From Thermoproteota archaeon (GTDB lineage Archaea > Thermoproteota > EX4484-205 > JAAOZP01), in contig JAOAJQ010000085.1 in NCBI GenBank assembly GCA_026414125.1, positions 1-6,020 on the forward strand: a DNA stretch of 6,020 nt. Direction: 5' to 3'. Both the position numbers and the translations under genes were made by a program. Below are positions 1 through 6,020 of this stretch, in pieces (positions within the stretch are counted from its first letter, which is position 1; each line of letters opens with the position of its first letter). Below the pieces are notes generated by a model that saw only the letters and a list, made by a program, of their open reading frames with translations, was not told where the DNA came from and did no database searches.

Positions 1-510
1 ACTATAGACGACCTTTGGTGGGGGTATCATCCAGGCGACCCGAATCTAAAATCGCCGATGCAACTGGTGAGGAACCTAGTTAAGTGTGTCTCTGGAAATG
101 GGAATTTTCTGCTAAACGTTGGGCCGAAGGCAGACGGCACTATTCCACCGGAGCAGGCGGCTAGAATGAGAGCTGTTGGAAGATGGCTGCGGCGAAACGG
201 GGAGTCCATATATGGTGCAGAAGCCGCACCCTTCCCACAGCCTCATCTGGGCCAAGTCACTATGAAAGATAGTAAGGTTTACGTGCACGTCATGTTCTGG
301 CCTGGAAGAGAAATGTGCGTAGCTGGAATTAAGAACAGGGTTTTAAAGGCATACATGCTGACAAGCGGTAAAAAACTTCCATTTGAGCAAAAGGAAGACC
401 GCCTGTTCATACGTGGACTACCGTTACGTGCACCAGACCCGATAGACACTGTAGTCGTCTTAGAAATAGAAGGGAAGCCTGAGGCAATTCCACCGTCCTT
501 CTGGAAGTAA
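1..510 (+). CDS. Alpha-L-fucosidase (GH29), C-terminal part; 5' end outside the window
   Basis: The frame is open from base 1 to the TAA at 508-510 and gives the last 169 residues of a GH29 glycosidase. GH29 enzymes release terminal alpha-L-fucose from glycans by a retaining mechanism. The visible part starts at the end of the catalytic barrel: an LWWGYHPGD segment (fragment residues 5-13), then a helix, then the family's hallmark GNFLLNVGP strand with NVGP at bases 115-126, then KADGTIP. The helix ending in GRWLRRNGESIYG is also typical. The last roughly 90 residues form the C-terminal beta-sandwich. The catalytic nucleophile and acid/base lie upstream and cannot be checked. The GH29 gene of Sulfolobus solfataricus is known to need a -1 frameshift; the part seen here is unbroken. 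It converges on the deacetylase-like gene with a 12-base gap. Family assignment is firm; activity on fucose is inferred from the family. Confidence 0.9.
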   Translation, partial: TIDDLWWGYHPGDPNLKSPMQLVRNLVKCVSGNGNFLLNVGPKADGTIPPEQAARMRAVGRWLRRNGESIYGAEAAPFPQPHLGQVTMKDSKVYVHVMFWPGREMCVAGIKNRVLKAYMLTSGKKLPFEQKEDRLFIRGLPLRAPDPIDTVVVLEIEGKPEAIPPSFWK

Positions 511-513
511 GAG

Positions 514-547
514 AACAATAGTTTAGAAAACTAGTTCCAGTCTTTTT
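514..547 (+). terminator. Putative terminator between convergent genes
   Basis: A hairpin with a 6-bp stem (TAGTTT at 519-524, loop AGA, AAACTA at 528-533) is extended by AAC/GTT around a two-base bulge. On the plus strand a TCTTTTT tract follows at 541-547, which resembles the T-rich signals that end archaeal transcripts. The stem overlaps the stop codon of the minus-strand gene. The stem is symmetric, so it could form in either transcript, but only the plus side has a clear T tract. Assignment is by pattern only. Confidence 0.45.
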
Positions 548-1275
548 CTCTCACTAACTATGTGTTCAGCCACCTCCACCAGTGGAGCAACCCATATCTC
601 GTCACGATGCTTATATAGGAATCTTAAAAAACCTGAAAGGTCTTCGCTGGAAACAGGCAGGTGTCCCTCATTAATGCCGTGAAAAGTGAATATGGCCCAT
701 CTACCTTCATGAACAGTCTTAATGGTTAAGCCTATCATCTCTTCACACCTCATCCGATCAGCAGACCATGACCATAGTTCGTGTAGGTCGCAGGCAAGCG
801 GCGAATTAGAATAACCCTTCTCTCCGGAAGCCCTACCGGCCAAGAAGATTTCAGCCACGATCGGCACGTAGCTCCTCTTGTTCAAGCCTCTGCCGACACT
901 GGTTTGGTAACACGGATATGCAAAGGTCCGGCTACCATTAGGTATGAGGCGCCTTATCCTTTCATGAGCCTCAACTATGTCTAGGCGAATATCCTCTAGG
1001 GTCATGTTCTCCAGCCCTCTGCAACAAGGGTCTCCTGAAAAATTGCATGAACAAGGATGTGTAACACTGTGGTTACCTATTTCGTGACCATAACCAGCAA
1101 CCTCCCTCCATGTTTTCAAAACATTCTCATAATCGTCTTTAGGATTTACATAGAACGTGGCTCTAAAGCCGAATTCCTCGAGCAGGGGCACACCCAGATC
1201 CAATTGTGAAGGTAAACCATCGTCGAAAGTCAGCGAGACAGCTCCTTTAAAGCCATTCGGCCAATTAAACCTCAT
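523..1275 (-). CDS. Polysaccharide deacetylase-family (NodB/CE4-like) protein
   Basis: This 250-residue protein has the NodB fold motifs of metal-dependent carbohydrate esterase family 4, which removes acetyl groups from amino sugars in polymers. Motif 1 is TFDDG at 16-20, with D18 the likely base and D19 a metal ligand. Motif 2 is HSVTHP at 69-74, with H69 and H73 the other ligands. A motif 3 equivalent, FAYPCY, is at 118-123, and the late catalytic histidine is probably H199 in FTFHGI. A cysteine group (C75, C77, C84, C85) follows motif 2. The size equals a single catalytic domain with no signal peptide or membrane helix, so it probably acts in the cytoplasm, for instance on imported saccharides. 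The ATG at 1275 is favoured because a TATA-like box lies about 26 bases upstream, fitting a leaderless transcript. Fold and metal site are clear; the substrate is unknown, and deacetylation is inferred from the family. Confidence 0.88.
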   Translation of the reverse strand: MRFNWPNGFKGAVSLTFDDGLPSQLDLGVPLLEEFGFRATFYVNPKDDYENVLKTWREVAGYGHEIGNHSVTHPCSCNFSGDPCCRGLENMTLEDIRLDIVEAHERIRRLIPNGSRTFAYPCYQTSVGRGLNKRSYVPIVAEIFLAGRASGEKGYSNSPLACDLHELWSWSADRMRCEEMIGLTIKTVHEGRWAIFTFHGINEGHLPVSSEDLSGFLRFLYKHRDEIWVAPLVEVAEHIVSERKRLELVF

Positions 1276-1297
1276 CGTTAAAATTTTTCAAACACGC

Positions 1298-1308
1298 TTT
1301 AAAAACTT
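1298..1308 (-). promoter_or_regulatory. TATA-like box and BRE for the deacetylase-family gene
   Basis: On the minus strand the sequence reads AAG followed by TTTTTAAA (1305 down to 1298). The TATA-like centre is about 26 bases from the A of the ATG at 1275. This is the canonical archaeal TATA-to-start distance, so transcription would begin at or next to the start codon, giving a leaderless mRNA. The adjacent AAG fits a purine-rich BRE. No Shine-Dalgarno sequence lies before the ATG. Confidence 0.6.
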
Positions 1309-1514
1309 AACCCGGAAAGAGTCTTGATAACAGCCTAGTAGCCTTGAAAGATTTAAGCCCAATAGGCCTAATTTGTAGAACATTTAAACTGCTTGGACAA
1401 TATTTCCAGTCTTTCAGGAGACTGGTGTTTTAAGCTCGTGAAACAAGCCCTAATAGCTTTTTACTTGTTCTTAGACGCCTCTAAGGCGTGTCTCTTGATT
1501 GGCGTTTTCAACAA

Positions 1515-1524
1515 CATTTATAAC
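1515..1524 (+). promoter_or_regulatory. TATA-like box upstream of ATG 1552
   Basis: CATTTATAAC has its TTTATA core at 1517-1522, about 32 bases before the ATG at 1552. A start site 25-27 bases downstream of the core would fall near 1546, giving a leader of only a few bases. This supports ATG 1552 over ATG 1525, which lies almost inside the box. A second TATA-like element (CATTTAAAC, 1381-1389) offers an alternative with a long leader. Confidence 0.45.
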
Positions 1525-1551
1525 ATGGTTTTTCCATTAACCCTCAACGGC

Positions 1552-2523
1552 ATGAGACATTGGCGAAACTGTAAAAAGATTTTGGTTATCCTATTATTGA
1601 CACTAACTTTTCTAACACTGCCTCTTGAAACCAGTTTCATGAAGCAGCATAACTTAAATACGAACCCGGTTTACTTTTTAACAGGCTCGGTAATCGGCAC
1701 TGCAGCTTCCCCCGCGGTCTCAATGCACATAAAAGTTCTGAACGCTTTCACTGGTGAAGCGATCCCGAACGCTACTCTAATAATTCTAGACTTAAGGGAA
1801 CCCAGAAAGCCAGAGGTTGGCCATGGCATCTACTTTACGAATACAGATGGAGAGTATAATGTTCCGGAGGAACTGTTAAAACCCGGTAGAATCTATTGGG
1901 TTTACGCCTATAGGGGGAACCTTAAAGAAAAAAGGATGGATTTCGCCCCCGCTAAAAAAGAGATTCGCGTCGGAGAAACCGGAAGTATTAATGTGAACCT
2001 CTCACTTGTCCCAGGTGCACTAGTTGAATTAGAAAGCACCCCATATATCGTTCAAGCATCAAGCCTTCGGGAGGGTAACATGATAATCAGGGTCGTAGTG
2101 AAACAGAAGGATTTTAATTTCTCATTAATCACAGAGTACGGCGATGCAATAGACGTTTTCTATCTAGGACTAGACAGGAAAATGATTCCAGTTCCATCCG
2201 AGACACCTTTCGACCTAGAGGTTAGTGTTTCACTTGTACTAAGAGAGCGCGAGCGAGTATCAGAGGTTTTCTACATTATGAATGGGACCCGTCCCTTCAT
2301 AATGCCCCAAGGAGGTTATTCGTCTGTTAAAATTTCAGAGTACAGCCTTAGGAGGGGCCTGGAGTATGTGAAATCAGCACTCGTAGGAGTTTCCTCGATA
2401 GTTGACGAGGCTCAAGAAATCGGGTTCACGGTTTTCGAAGAGAGGCGTATATTGCAGCATGCGAACCAGAAGCTGATAGAAGCCAACGTCCTGCTGTCAA
2501 ATGCAAACAGAAGAAGACTTTGA
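1552..2523 (+). CDS. Extracytoplasmic beta-domain/coiled-coil protein; probable N-terminal half of a frameshifted permease
   Basis: From ATG 1552 the protein has 323 residues. Residues 1-9 are basic (RHWRNCKK), 10-24 form a hydrophobic core (ILVILLLTLTFLTLP), and together they make a signal peptide or membrane anchor. Residues 57-150 resemble a carboxypeptidase-regulatory-like (transthyretin-type) beta domain, with the hallmark pattern NAFTGEAIPNATLIIL, then a TDGEY turn. Residues 155-260 are strand-rich with no recognised family. Residues 263-323 are helical with a heptad pattern. It would be displayed outside the membrane. The frame ends abruptly inside the heptads at the TGA at 2521-2523, overlapping the next frame by 23 bases. 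I infer that it is the front part of the downstream FtsX-type permease and not a free-standing protein. The frame could begin at TTG 1393 or ATG 1525, but those extensions place unlike residues before a good signal sequence and lie upstream of or inside the proximal promoter. Confidence 0.75.
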   Translation: MRHWRNCKKILVILLLTLTFLTLPLETSFMKQHNLNTNPVYFLTGSVIGTAASPAVSMHIKVLNAFTGEAIPNATLIILDLREPRKPEVGHGIYFTNTDGEYNVPEELLKPGRIYWVYAYRGNLKEKRMDFAPAKKEIRVGETGSINVNLSLVPGALVELESTPYIVQASSLREGNMIIRVVVKQKDFNFSLITEYGDAIDVFYLGLDRKMIPVPSETPFDLEVSVSLVLRERERVSEVFYIMNGTRPFIMPQGGYSSVKISEYSLRRGLEYVKSALVGVSSIVDEAQEIGFTVFEERRILQHANQKLIEANVLLSNANRRRL

Positions 2524-4645
2524 AAAAACATGGTTCATGCTCCGTGGAATACTTGGAGAAATAAATTTTGTAGCGATGACGATAGGAAACAAGTATTTGA
2601 TTGGGAAGACTAACGCTATCTACCTTTCAGCGGTTATCGTAGTATTCAGCACTGTGCTCGCATTCTTCTTCTTCGAAAAACCCAGGAAAAAGGTTCTTTC
2701 ATTACCCATCATCTACGTAGCATTATTGGGAATCATGTATTTCATAAACCCGGGTACTCACGTGGTAATCAATGAAAACCTTCCTCTTTTCTCGTTGACG
2801 GCTGCTGTTTCCTTCATTATAACTTCGATCATCGTATTTGGTATTCCACGCATCTGGAAGGAAAGAAATATTGAAGGGGAAGTTCAATGGAGGAGTGCGA
2901 TCTCAGTGATATTCTCCATGAGCAAACGTCAGATAAAACGCAAGAAGATACGTGGCTTTTTCACAATATTTTCAATATGCATGCTTATTTTAGCATTCAC
3001 CGCGCTCACCACTTTCGGAACAGCCTTCGGAATAATCTCTAGAAGAATAGAGGGAACTCCGTCTTCAGACGGGTTCCTCATAAAACGAACGGTTAACGGA
3101 TCATCCTTCATCTTCTCCCCCTTGGGACCAGGGGATGCAGAAGTCCTCTTGAAGATAGCCCCTGTGATTAACGTCGCTCAAAGGATGAAAAACGTTCCAC
3201 GCTATGATCCTGTTGCCAGACTTATAAACCCTGTCACCGGTAGCAGCCATCCCATTTATGGTGTGCTTGCCATATCACCTAGAAACGAATCCCTTTACAC
3301 ACTGCTCGACGAAGTAGTTGAAGGTAGTTATTTGAGTGACAAAGCATATGGTGAAGCACTCTTGGGGTTCGGAACGTTAAGCAGACTAGGCTTAAAGGTG
3401 GGAAGCAATATTACGTTAGAGATACCGGGTACAACGATAACGGAAACAATCATGGTCAAGGGTTTCATCAGAGATGGAGAATACGAGGGGCTCACGGATG
3501 TTGACGGCAGCCCTCTCGGTCCTACACGCCTCCTTCAAGATGGTTCAGTAAGAAGGTGTAACGGTTCAGAGATAATAGTTATTAATATTGAGACTGCTAA
3601 GAGAATTCAGGAGAAGATCAATAGGCTTTATGGTGCAAATGCTCCCCAGCTTGTTGTCCCGTCCGAGATTCTTTTCAGGCTGATGGATTCAGAGGACGTG
3701 GGAGCCGTTGTCAGAAACATAATTTTCTTCTTTAACTATGATGTTTTCGCATCGGCTAAAGGCGTTGTAAACTACTATTATATTGGCTCATACATAGAGT
3801 TCGGAGGAGCTGCGGAGCTTCTGATTCCACTGGTGATGGTTGTCTTAAGCATAGGCATGGTTATGGTTAACAGTGTCTATGAACGTGAGAGAGAAATAAA
3901 GATTCTTTCAACACTGGGGTTAAACCCGACGCACATAGGATTAATGTTCGTAGCTGAAGCAATCATAATGGGAATGGTCGGCGGAAGCATCGGATACTTA
4001 ACCGGACTAGGATTCTACAGAACCATGGTTTTCATAGGGCAGAACCTTTTAGAAAACCTCATGGTTAGGGAGAAATTGGAATGGTGGTGGAGTGCGCTGG
4101 GATTCGTCTTCGCAATAGCCGTCTCAGTATTCTCGGCTGCAAGGCCCGCAGCCCTAGCTATCCAAACGTACACGCCCTCAATGGTGAAGAGGGTTAGAAG
4201 AACCGAGGAGCAGCGGAAGGAGCGGAAAGAGAAAATATTCAAGGTTTATCAAGCTAGAAATGTCAGCATGCCTGTGAAAATACTGGCTAACGAGAAGGAT
4301 TTCTTCACGGGTTTCATTATTGACCACTTAAACCAGTTGAGAACAGGATATAAGGAGAGGATTGAAAACGTTGAGGATATTCCGGAAACAGTGGATTCTA
4401 AAGGCGTTACAATGAAAACAATAAAGTTCAATTATTATTTTGGACCGATGGAGAGCAAGAATGGGACGAAAAACAGCCTAGTCTTAACCAAGACCCCTGG
4501 CGAAGATTATTACAGGGTTACACTTGTCACTGAACCAACTGCCCCTGGTATTCCGGAGAACATGATAGACAGGACTGTGGATTACATCCACTGGATCCTG
4601 ATGCTCTGGGTTAAGGAAAAGAAGAGGATAATGGGTATGGTTTAA
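2501..4645 (+). CDS. FtsX/MacB-type ABC transporter permease with extra membrane helices and a C-terminal cytoplasmic domain
   Basis: The frame encodes 714 residues. Hydrophobic helices lie near 38-58, 66-83, 95-117, 152-178, 437-457, 479-505 and 528-547. The last four make the MacB/FtsX core: one helix, a large extracytoplasmic domain (about 180-430), then three helices. The cytoplasmic coupling segment EREREIKILSTLGLNP (461-476) is the diagnostic FtsX signature, where the partner ATPase docks. Such permeases couple ATP use in the cytoplasm to movement of the outside domain (lipoprotein or peptide export, peptidase control). Three helices precede the core, and about 150 charged residues (560-714) follow it, of no family I recognise. 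Positive loops (EKPRKK, RIWKERN, KRQIKRKK) place the N-terminus outside, so an upstream signal sequence is needed. ATG 2501 has no ribosome-binding site and overlaps the preceding gene by 23 bases. In a fused product this part would begin at GAA 2522. No ATPase gene is present here. Confidence 0.85.
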   Translation: MQTEEDFEKTWFMLRGILGEINFVAMTIGNKYLIGKTNAIYLSAVIVVFSTVLAFFFFEKPRKKVLSLPIIYVALLGIMYFINPGTHVVINENLPLFSLTAAVSFIITSIIVFGIPRIWKERNIEGEVQWRSAISVIFSMSKRQIKRKKIRGFFTIFSICMLILAFTALTTFGTAFGIISRRIEGTPSSDGFLIKRTVNGSSFIFSPLGPGDAEVLLKIAPVINVAQRMKNVPRYDPVARLINPVTGSSHPIYGVLAISPRNESLYTLLDEVVEGSYLSDKAYGEALLGFGTLSRLGLKVGSNITLEIPGTTITETIMVKGFIRDGEYEGLTDVDGSPLGPTRLLQDGSVRRCNGSEIIVINIETAKRIQEKINRLYGANAPQLVVPSEILFRLMDSEDVGAVVRNIIFFFNYDVFASAKGVVNYYYIGSYIEFGGAAELLIPLVMVVLSIGMVMVNSVYEREREIKILSTLGLNPTHIGLMFVAEAIIMGMVGGSIGYLTGLGFYRTMVFIGQNLLENLMVREKLEWWWSALGFVFAIAVSVFSAARPAALAIQTYTPSMVKRVRRTEEQRKERKEKIFKVYQARNVSMPVKILANEKDFFTGFIIDHLNQLRTGYKERIENVEDIPETVDSKGVTMKTIKFNYYFGPMESKNGTKNSLVLTKTPGEDYYRVTLVTEPTAPGIPENMIDRTVDYIHWILMLWVKEKKRIMGMV
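2511..2523 (+). promoter_or_regulatory. Candidate +1 ribosomal frameshift site (CTT-TGA)
   Basis: The upstream frame ends aga-aga-ctt-tga. If the leucine tRNA slips from CTT (2518-2520) to TTT (2519-2521), the next codon is GAA at 2522 and reading continues into the permease frame. CUU-UGA is the slip site of bacterial prfB (release factor 2) +1 frameshifting. A purine run (AGAAGAAGA) precedes it, but it is not the strong AGGGGG stimulator of prfB. Frame 2 is open only from 2480 (after a TAG at 2477), so any shift must happen within 2480-2523. Whether the shift is programmed, mutational or an artefact cannot be told from this sequence. Confidence 0.5.
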
Positions 4646-4681
4646 CTGTAAACCCATCTAAGGATATGAAACAGCATGTTC

Positions 4682-4702
4682 AAAGCCTTTCGGAAAGGTT
4701 TT
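4682..4702 (+). terminator. Hairpin with T tract after the permease gene
   Basis: AAAGCCTTT (4682-4690), loop CGG, then AAAGGTTTT (4694-4702) form a 9-bp stem with one G-U pair, 37 bases after the permease stop codon. The 3' arm ends in four T residues, giving a rho-independent-like shape. It lies between the permease and the promoter-like element of the kinase, where a terminator would be expected. Confidence 0.45.
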
Positions 4703-4761
4703 AGACACCTATTACCAAAGCTTCTCCAACCAATCCCAATAGCCACCGAATGGGTGAAGAC

Positions 4762-4771
4762 ATAAATTTAA
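4762..4771 (+). promoter_or_regulatory. TATA-like box for the FGGY kinase gene
   Basis: ATAAATTTAA has its centre about 23 bases before the GTG at 4790, compatible with a leaderless or nearly leaderless archaeal transcript. No Shine-Dalgarno sequence precedes the GTG. The spacing is slightly shorter than the usual 26, so transcription may start within the first codon or a few bases downstream of it. Confidence 0.5.
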
Positions 4772-4789
4772 GCCGAATACTAGACTCGT

Positions 4790-6020
4790 GTGGAAGCCGG
4801 AGCCCCTTGCATCCTTGGTGTCGACCTCGGAACCTCAGCCTGTAAAACAGTCGTCATCACTTTAGACGGCAGGAGGGTTGCGTCAGCCTCTAGGGAATAC
4901 CCGGTTATTCAGCCTCAGCCAAGGTGGGCGGAGCAGAACCCTCTCGAATGGTGGAGGGCAGCGGTTGAAACCATAAGGGAGAGTCTTGTGAAAGGAGGGA
5001 GAGAGGGCAGCCGAATAGTCGGTTTAGCTGTGGACTCTCAACGGGAGGCTGTAGTGCCTGTTGGAGGCAACGGGGAAGTACTCTACAATAGCATAATATG
5101 GCTTGACAGGAGGACTGAGAAGCAGACGGAGAAGATGAGGAGCCTGCTGGATGAGAACATGCTTCTCCGCACGACGGGTGTTGGAATAAACTCGGTCTTC
5201 TCAGCTTCGAAAATCCTCTGGCTTAAGGAAAACTTTCCAAATCTTTTTTCCAAGACGAAAGTCTTCCTTTTCGCAAAAGACTTCATTATTTACAAGCTGA
5301 CCGGGGAGAAAGTAACCGATTACTCCATGGCATCAAGAACAATGCTGTTCGACATAAGAAGGAGAAAATGGTCTGAGGAAATATGTTCCACACTCGGCAT
5401 TCCTGTTGACAAGCTTCCGCCACCATGTGAATCCAGCATCGTCGTTGGAGAAGTATCCTCTCAAGCTTCAGCTGAAACGTCTCTACCTAGAGGCCTACCA
5501 GTTGTTAACGGGGGAGGCGACAGGCCCTGCGAGTGTCTGGGAGCAGGAGTGATTAAGGAGGGAGCAGTCAACATAGGTACTGGGACAGGATCCACTTTCG
5601 AAGCCCCGTTGAGCAATCCGAATCCTGATTTGAGAGGGAGAGTTAACTGTTGTTGCCACGTAATCCCTGGCGCATGGGAGTATGAAGCATCCATCTCGAC
5701 AACAGGTGGAGCCCTACGCTGGTTCAAGGATGTTTTCGGGGGGAGGGAGACTGACGAGGCGGAGAGAACCGGTAGAGACCCGTATGATTTAATAATCCAA
5801 GACGCGCTTGAGACAAAGCTTGGTGCAGACGGCCTTTTGTTCTATCCATATTTAGCCGGTGCGTTCCCACCCAAGGTTGATGGTAGGGCGCGCGCCGTGT
5901 TTTTCGGCATCAGCCTATTCCACTCAAAAGGTCATTTTGTCAGAGCCATACTGGAGGGAGTTGCCTTCCAATATCTAACGGTGCTCAACCTCTTGGGGGA
6001 GCTTGGCGTAGAGATAACTG
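4790..6020 (+). CDS. FGGY-family carbohydrate kinase (xylulokinase-like), 3' end outside the window
   Basis: About 410 residues are visible of an expected 490-510. FGGY kinases transfer phosphate from ATP to a sugar or polyol in the cytoplasm. The N-terminal ATPase fold opens with GVDLGTSACK (10-19, phosphate-binding loop), and the WAEQNPLEWW segment (46-55) is typical of XylB-like members. DSQRE (82-86) and WLDRRT (104-109) form the substrate side. The second domain opens with NGGGDRPCE, where D244 is the catalytic base, followed by the glycine-rich NIGTGTGS loop and STTGGALRWFKD, both in the ATP-binding half. GTG 4790 is the only sensible start: a TAG lies in frame at 4781-4783, three codons upstream, and residue 10 already begins the first conserved motif. 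The gene appears to have its own promoter. Xylulose, fuculose, another sugar or a polyol are possible substrates; the neighbouring fucosidase makes a deoxy-sugar role attractive but unproven. Confidence 0.88.
   Translation, partial: MEAGAPCILGVDLGTSACKTVVITLDGRRVASASREYPVIQPQPRWAEQNPLEWWRAAVETIRESLVKGGREGSRIVGLAVDSQREAVVPVGGNGEVLYNSIIWLDRRTEKQTEKMRSLLDENMLLRTTGVGINSVFSASKILWLKENFPNLFSKTKVFLFAKDFIIYKLTGEKVTDYSMASRTMLFDIRRRKWSEEICSTLGIPVDKLPPPCESSIVVGEVSSQASAETSLPRGLPVVNGGGDRPCECLGAGVIKEGAVNIGTGTGSTFEAPLSNPNPDLRGRVNCCCHVIPGAWEYEASISTTGGALRWFKDVFGGRETDEAERTGRDPYDLIIQDALETKLGADGLLFYPYLAGAFPPKVDGRARAVFFGISLFHSKGHFVRAILEGVAFQYLTVLNLLGELGVEIT

Larger units (their letters stand above)
1276..1551. other. 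Divergent intergenic and leader region with two hairpins
   Basis: This 276-base stretch separates the minus-strand deacetylase-like gene from the plus-strand permease-associated gene. A reading frame continuous with the latter extends back to a TTG at 1393, but I judge it noncoding. It contains a 7-bp perfect hairpin at 1406-1425 (CCAGTCT, loop TTCAGG, AGACTGG) and a 6-bp hairpin at 1475-1489 (ACGCCT, loop CTA, AGGCGT) that can extend outward past a two-base bulge to 1473-1493. TATA-like elements occur at 1381-1389 and 1515-1524. The upstream one would give a structured leader of about 140 bases; the downstream one would leave both hairpins untranscribed. No tRNA or C/D-box RNA was recognised. 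Confidence 0.4.

Noticed and set aside
1393..1551. N-terminal extension of the 1552 gene from a TTG start
   Set aside because: It would add 53 residues before a well-formed signal sequence, contains both hairpins and the proximal TATA-like box, and has no ribosome-binding site.
2523..2528. A run of six A residues as the cause of the frame break by miscounted bases
   Set aside because: The TGA stop starts at 2521, before the run, and frame 2 is already the permease frame there; an indel in the A run would not remove the stop.
2529..2547. Possible stimulatory hairpin downstream of the slip site (CATGG pairing with CCGTG)
   Set aside because: Only five pairs with a G-U wobble and an eight-base loop, too weak to distinguish from chance.
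4666..4704. A 12-residue frame after the permease
   Set aside because: Too short to support, and it ends inside the terminator-like hairpin.
4750..4845. A 31-codon frame with a nearby GGTGA, overlapping the kinase start
   Set aside because: It lies across the kinase promoter and its conserved first motif in another frame, has no recognisable protein features, and the GGTGA is inside the frame, not before it.
5461..5727. An 88-residue minus-strand frame
   Set aside because: It is antisense to conserved FGGY kinase motifs and resembles no protein family.

Overview
The window most likely comes from an archaeon, probably a thermophilic member of the Thermoproteota or a relative such as a Bathyarchaeia- or Korarchaeia-like lineage. 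This placement is an inference. No convincing Shine-Dalgarno site precedes any visible start. Instead, TATA-like boxes sit about 22-32 bases upstream of three starts, which is the spacing expected for leaderless archaeal transcripts. The genes are also rich in AGA/AGG arginine and ATA isoleucine codons. No RNA gene, CRISPR array or mobile element was seen.

Layout from left to right. Bases 1-510 (+) hold the C-terminal 169 residues of a GH29 alpha-L-fucosidase. A convergent gene follows after a 12-base gap: a polysaccharide deacetylase-family (NodB-like, CE4) protein at 523-1275 (-). A shared gap and leader (1276-1551) holds promoter-like elements for both directions and two small hairpins. 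Next come two overlapping plus-strand frames, 1552-2523 and 2501-4645. After a 144-base gap with a terminator-like hairpin and a TATA-like box, an FGGY-family sugar kinase starts at GTG 4790 and runs off the right edge, with about 410 of an expected roughly 500 residues present.

The most notable signal is the junction of the two central frames. The first encodes a signal or anchor sequence, a carboxypeptidase-regulatory-like beta domain and a heptad-patterned helix. The second encodes a seven-helix FtsX/MacB-type ABC permease. They look like one protein of about 1030 residues split by a single-base shift. The overlap ends in CTT-TGA, the same slippery pair used in the +1 programmed frameshift of bacterial release factor 2. 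Skipping one base keeps the coiled-coil heptads in register. Membrane topology also requires the permease's N-terminus to lie outside the cell, which the upstream frame would supply. This could be programmed frameshifting, a recent mutation or a sequencing error; the sequence alone cannot decide.

Functionally, the flanking genes (fucosidase, deacetylase-like protein, FGGY kinase) suggest a locus for breaking down glycans and phosphorylating the released sugars. The permease may belong to it or may be an unrelated envelope protein; no ABC ATPase gene lies in the window.
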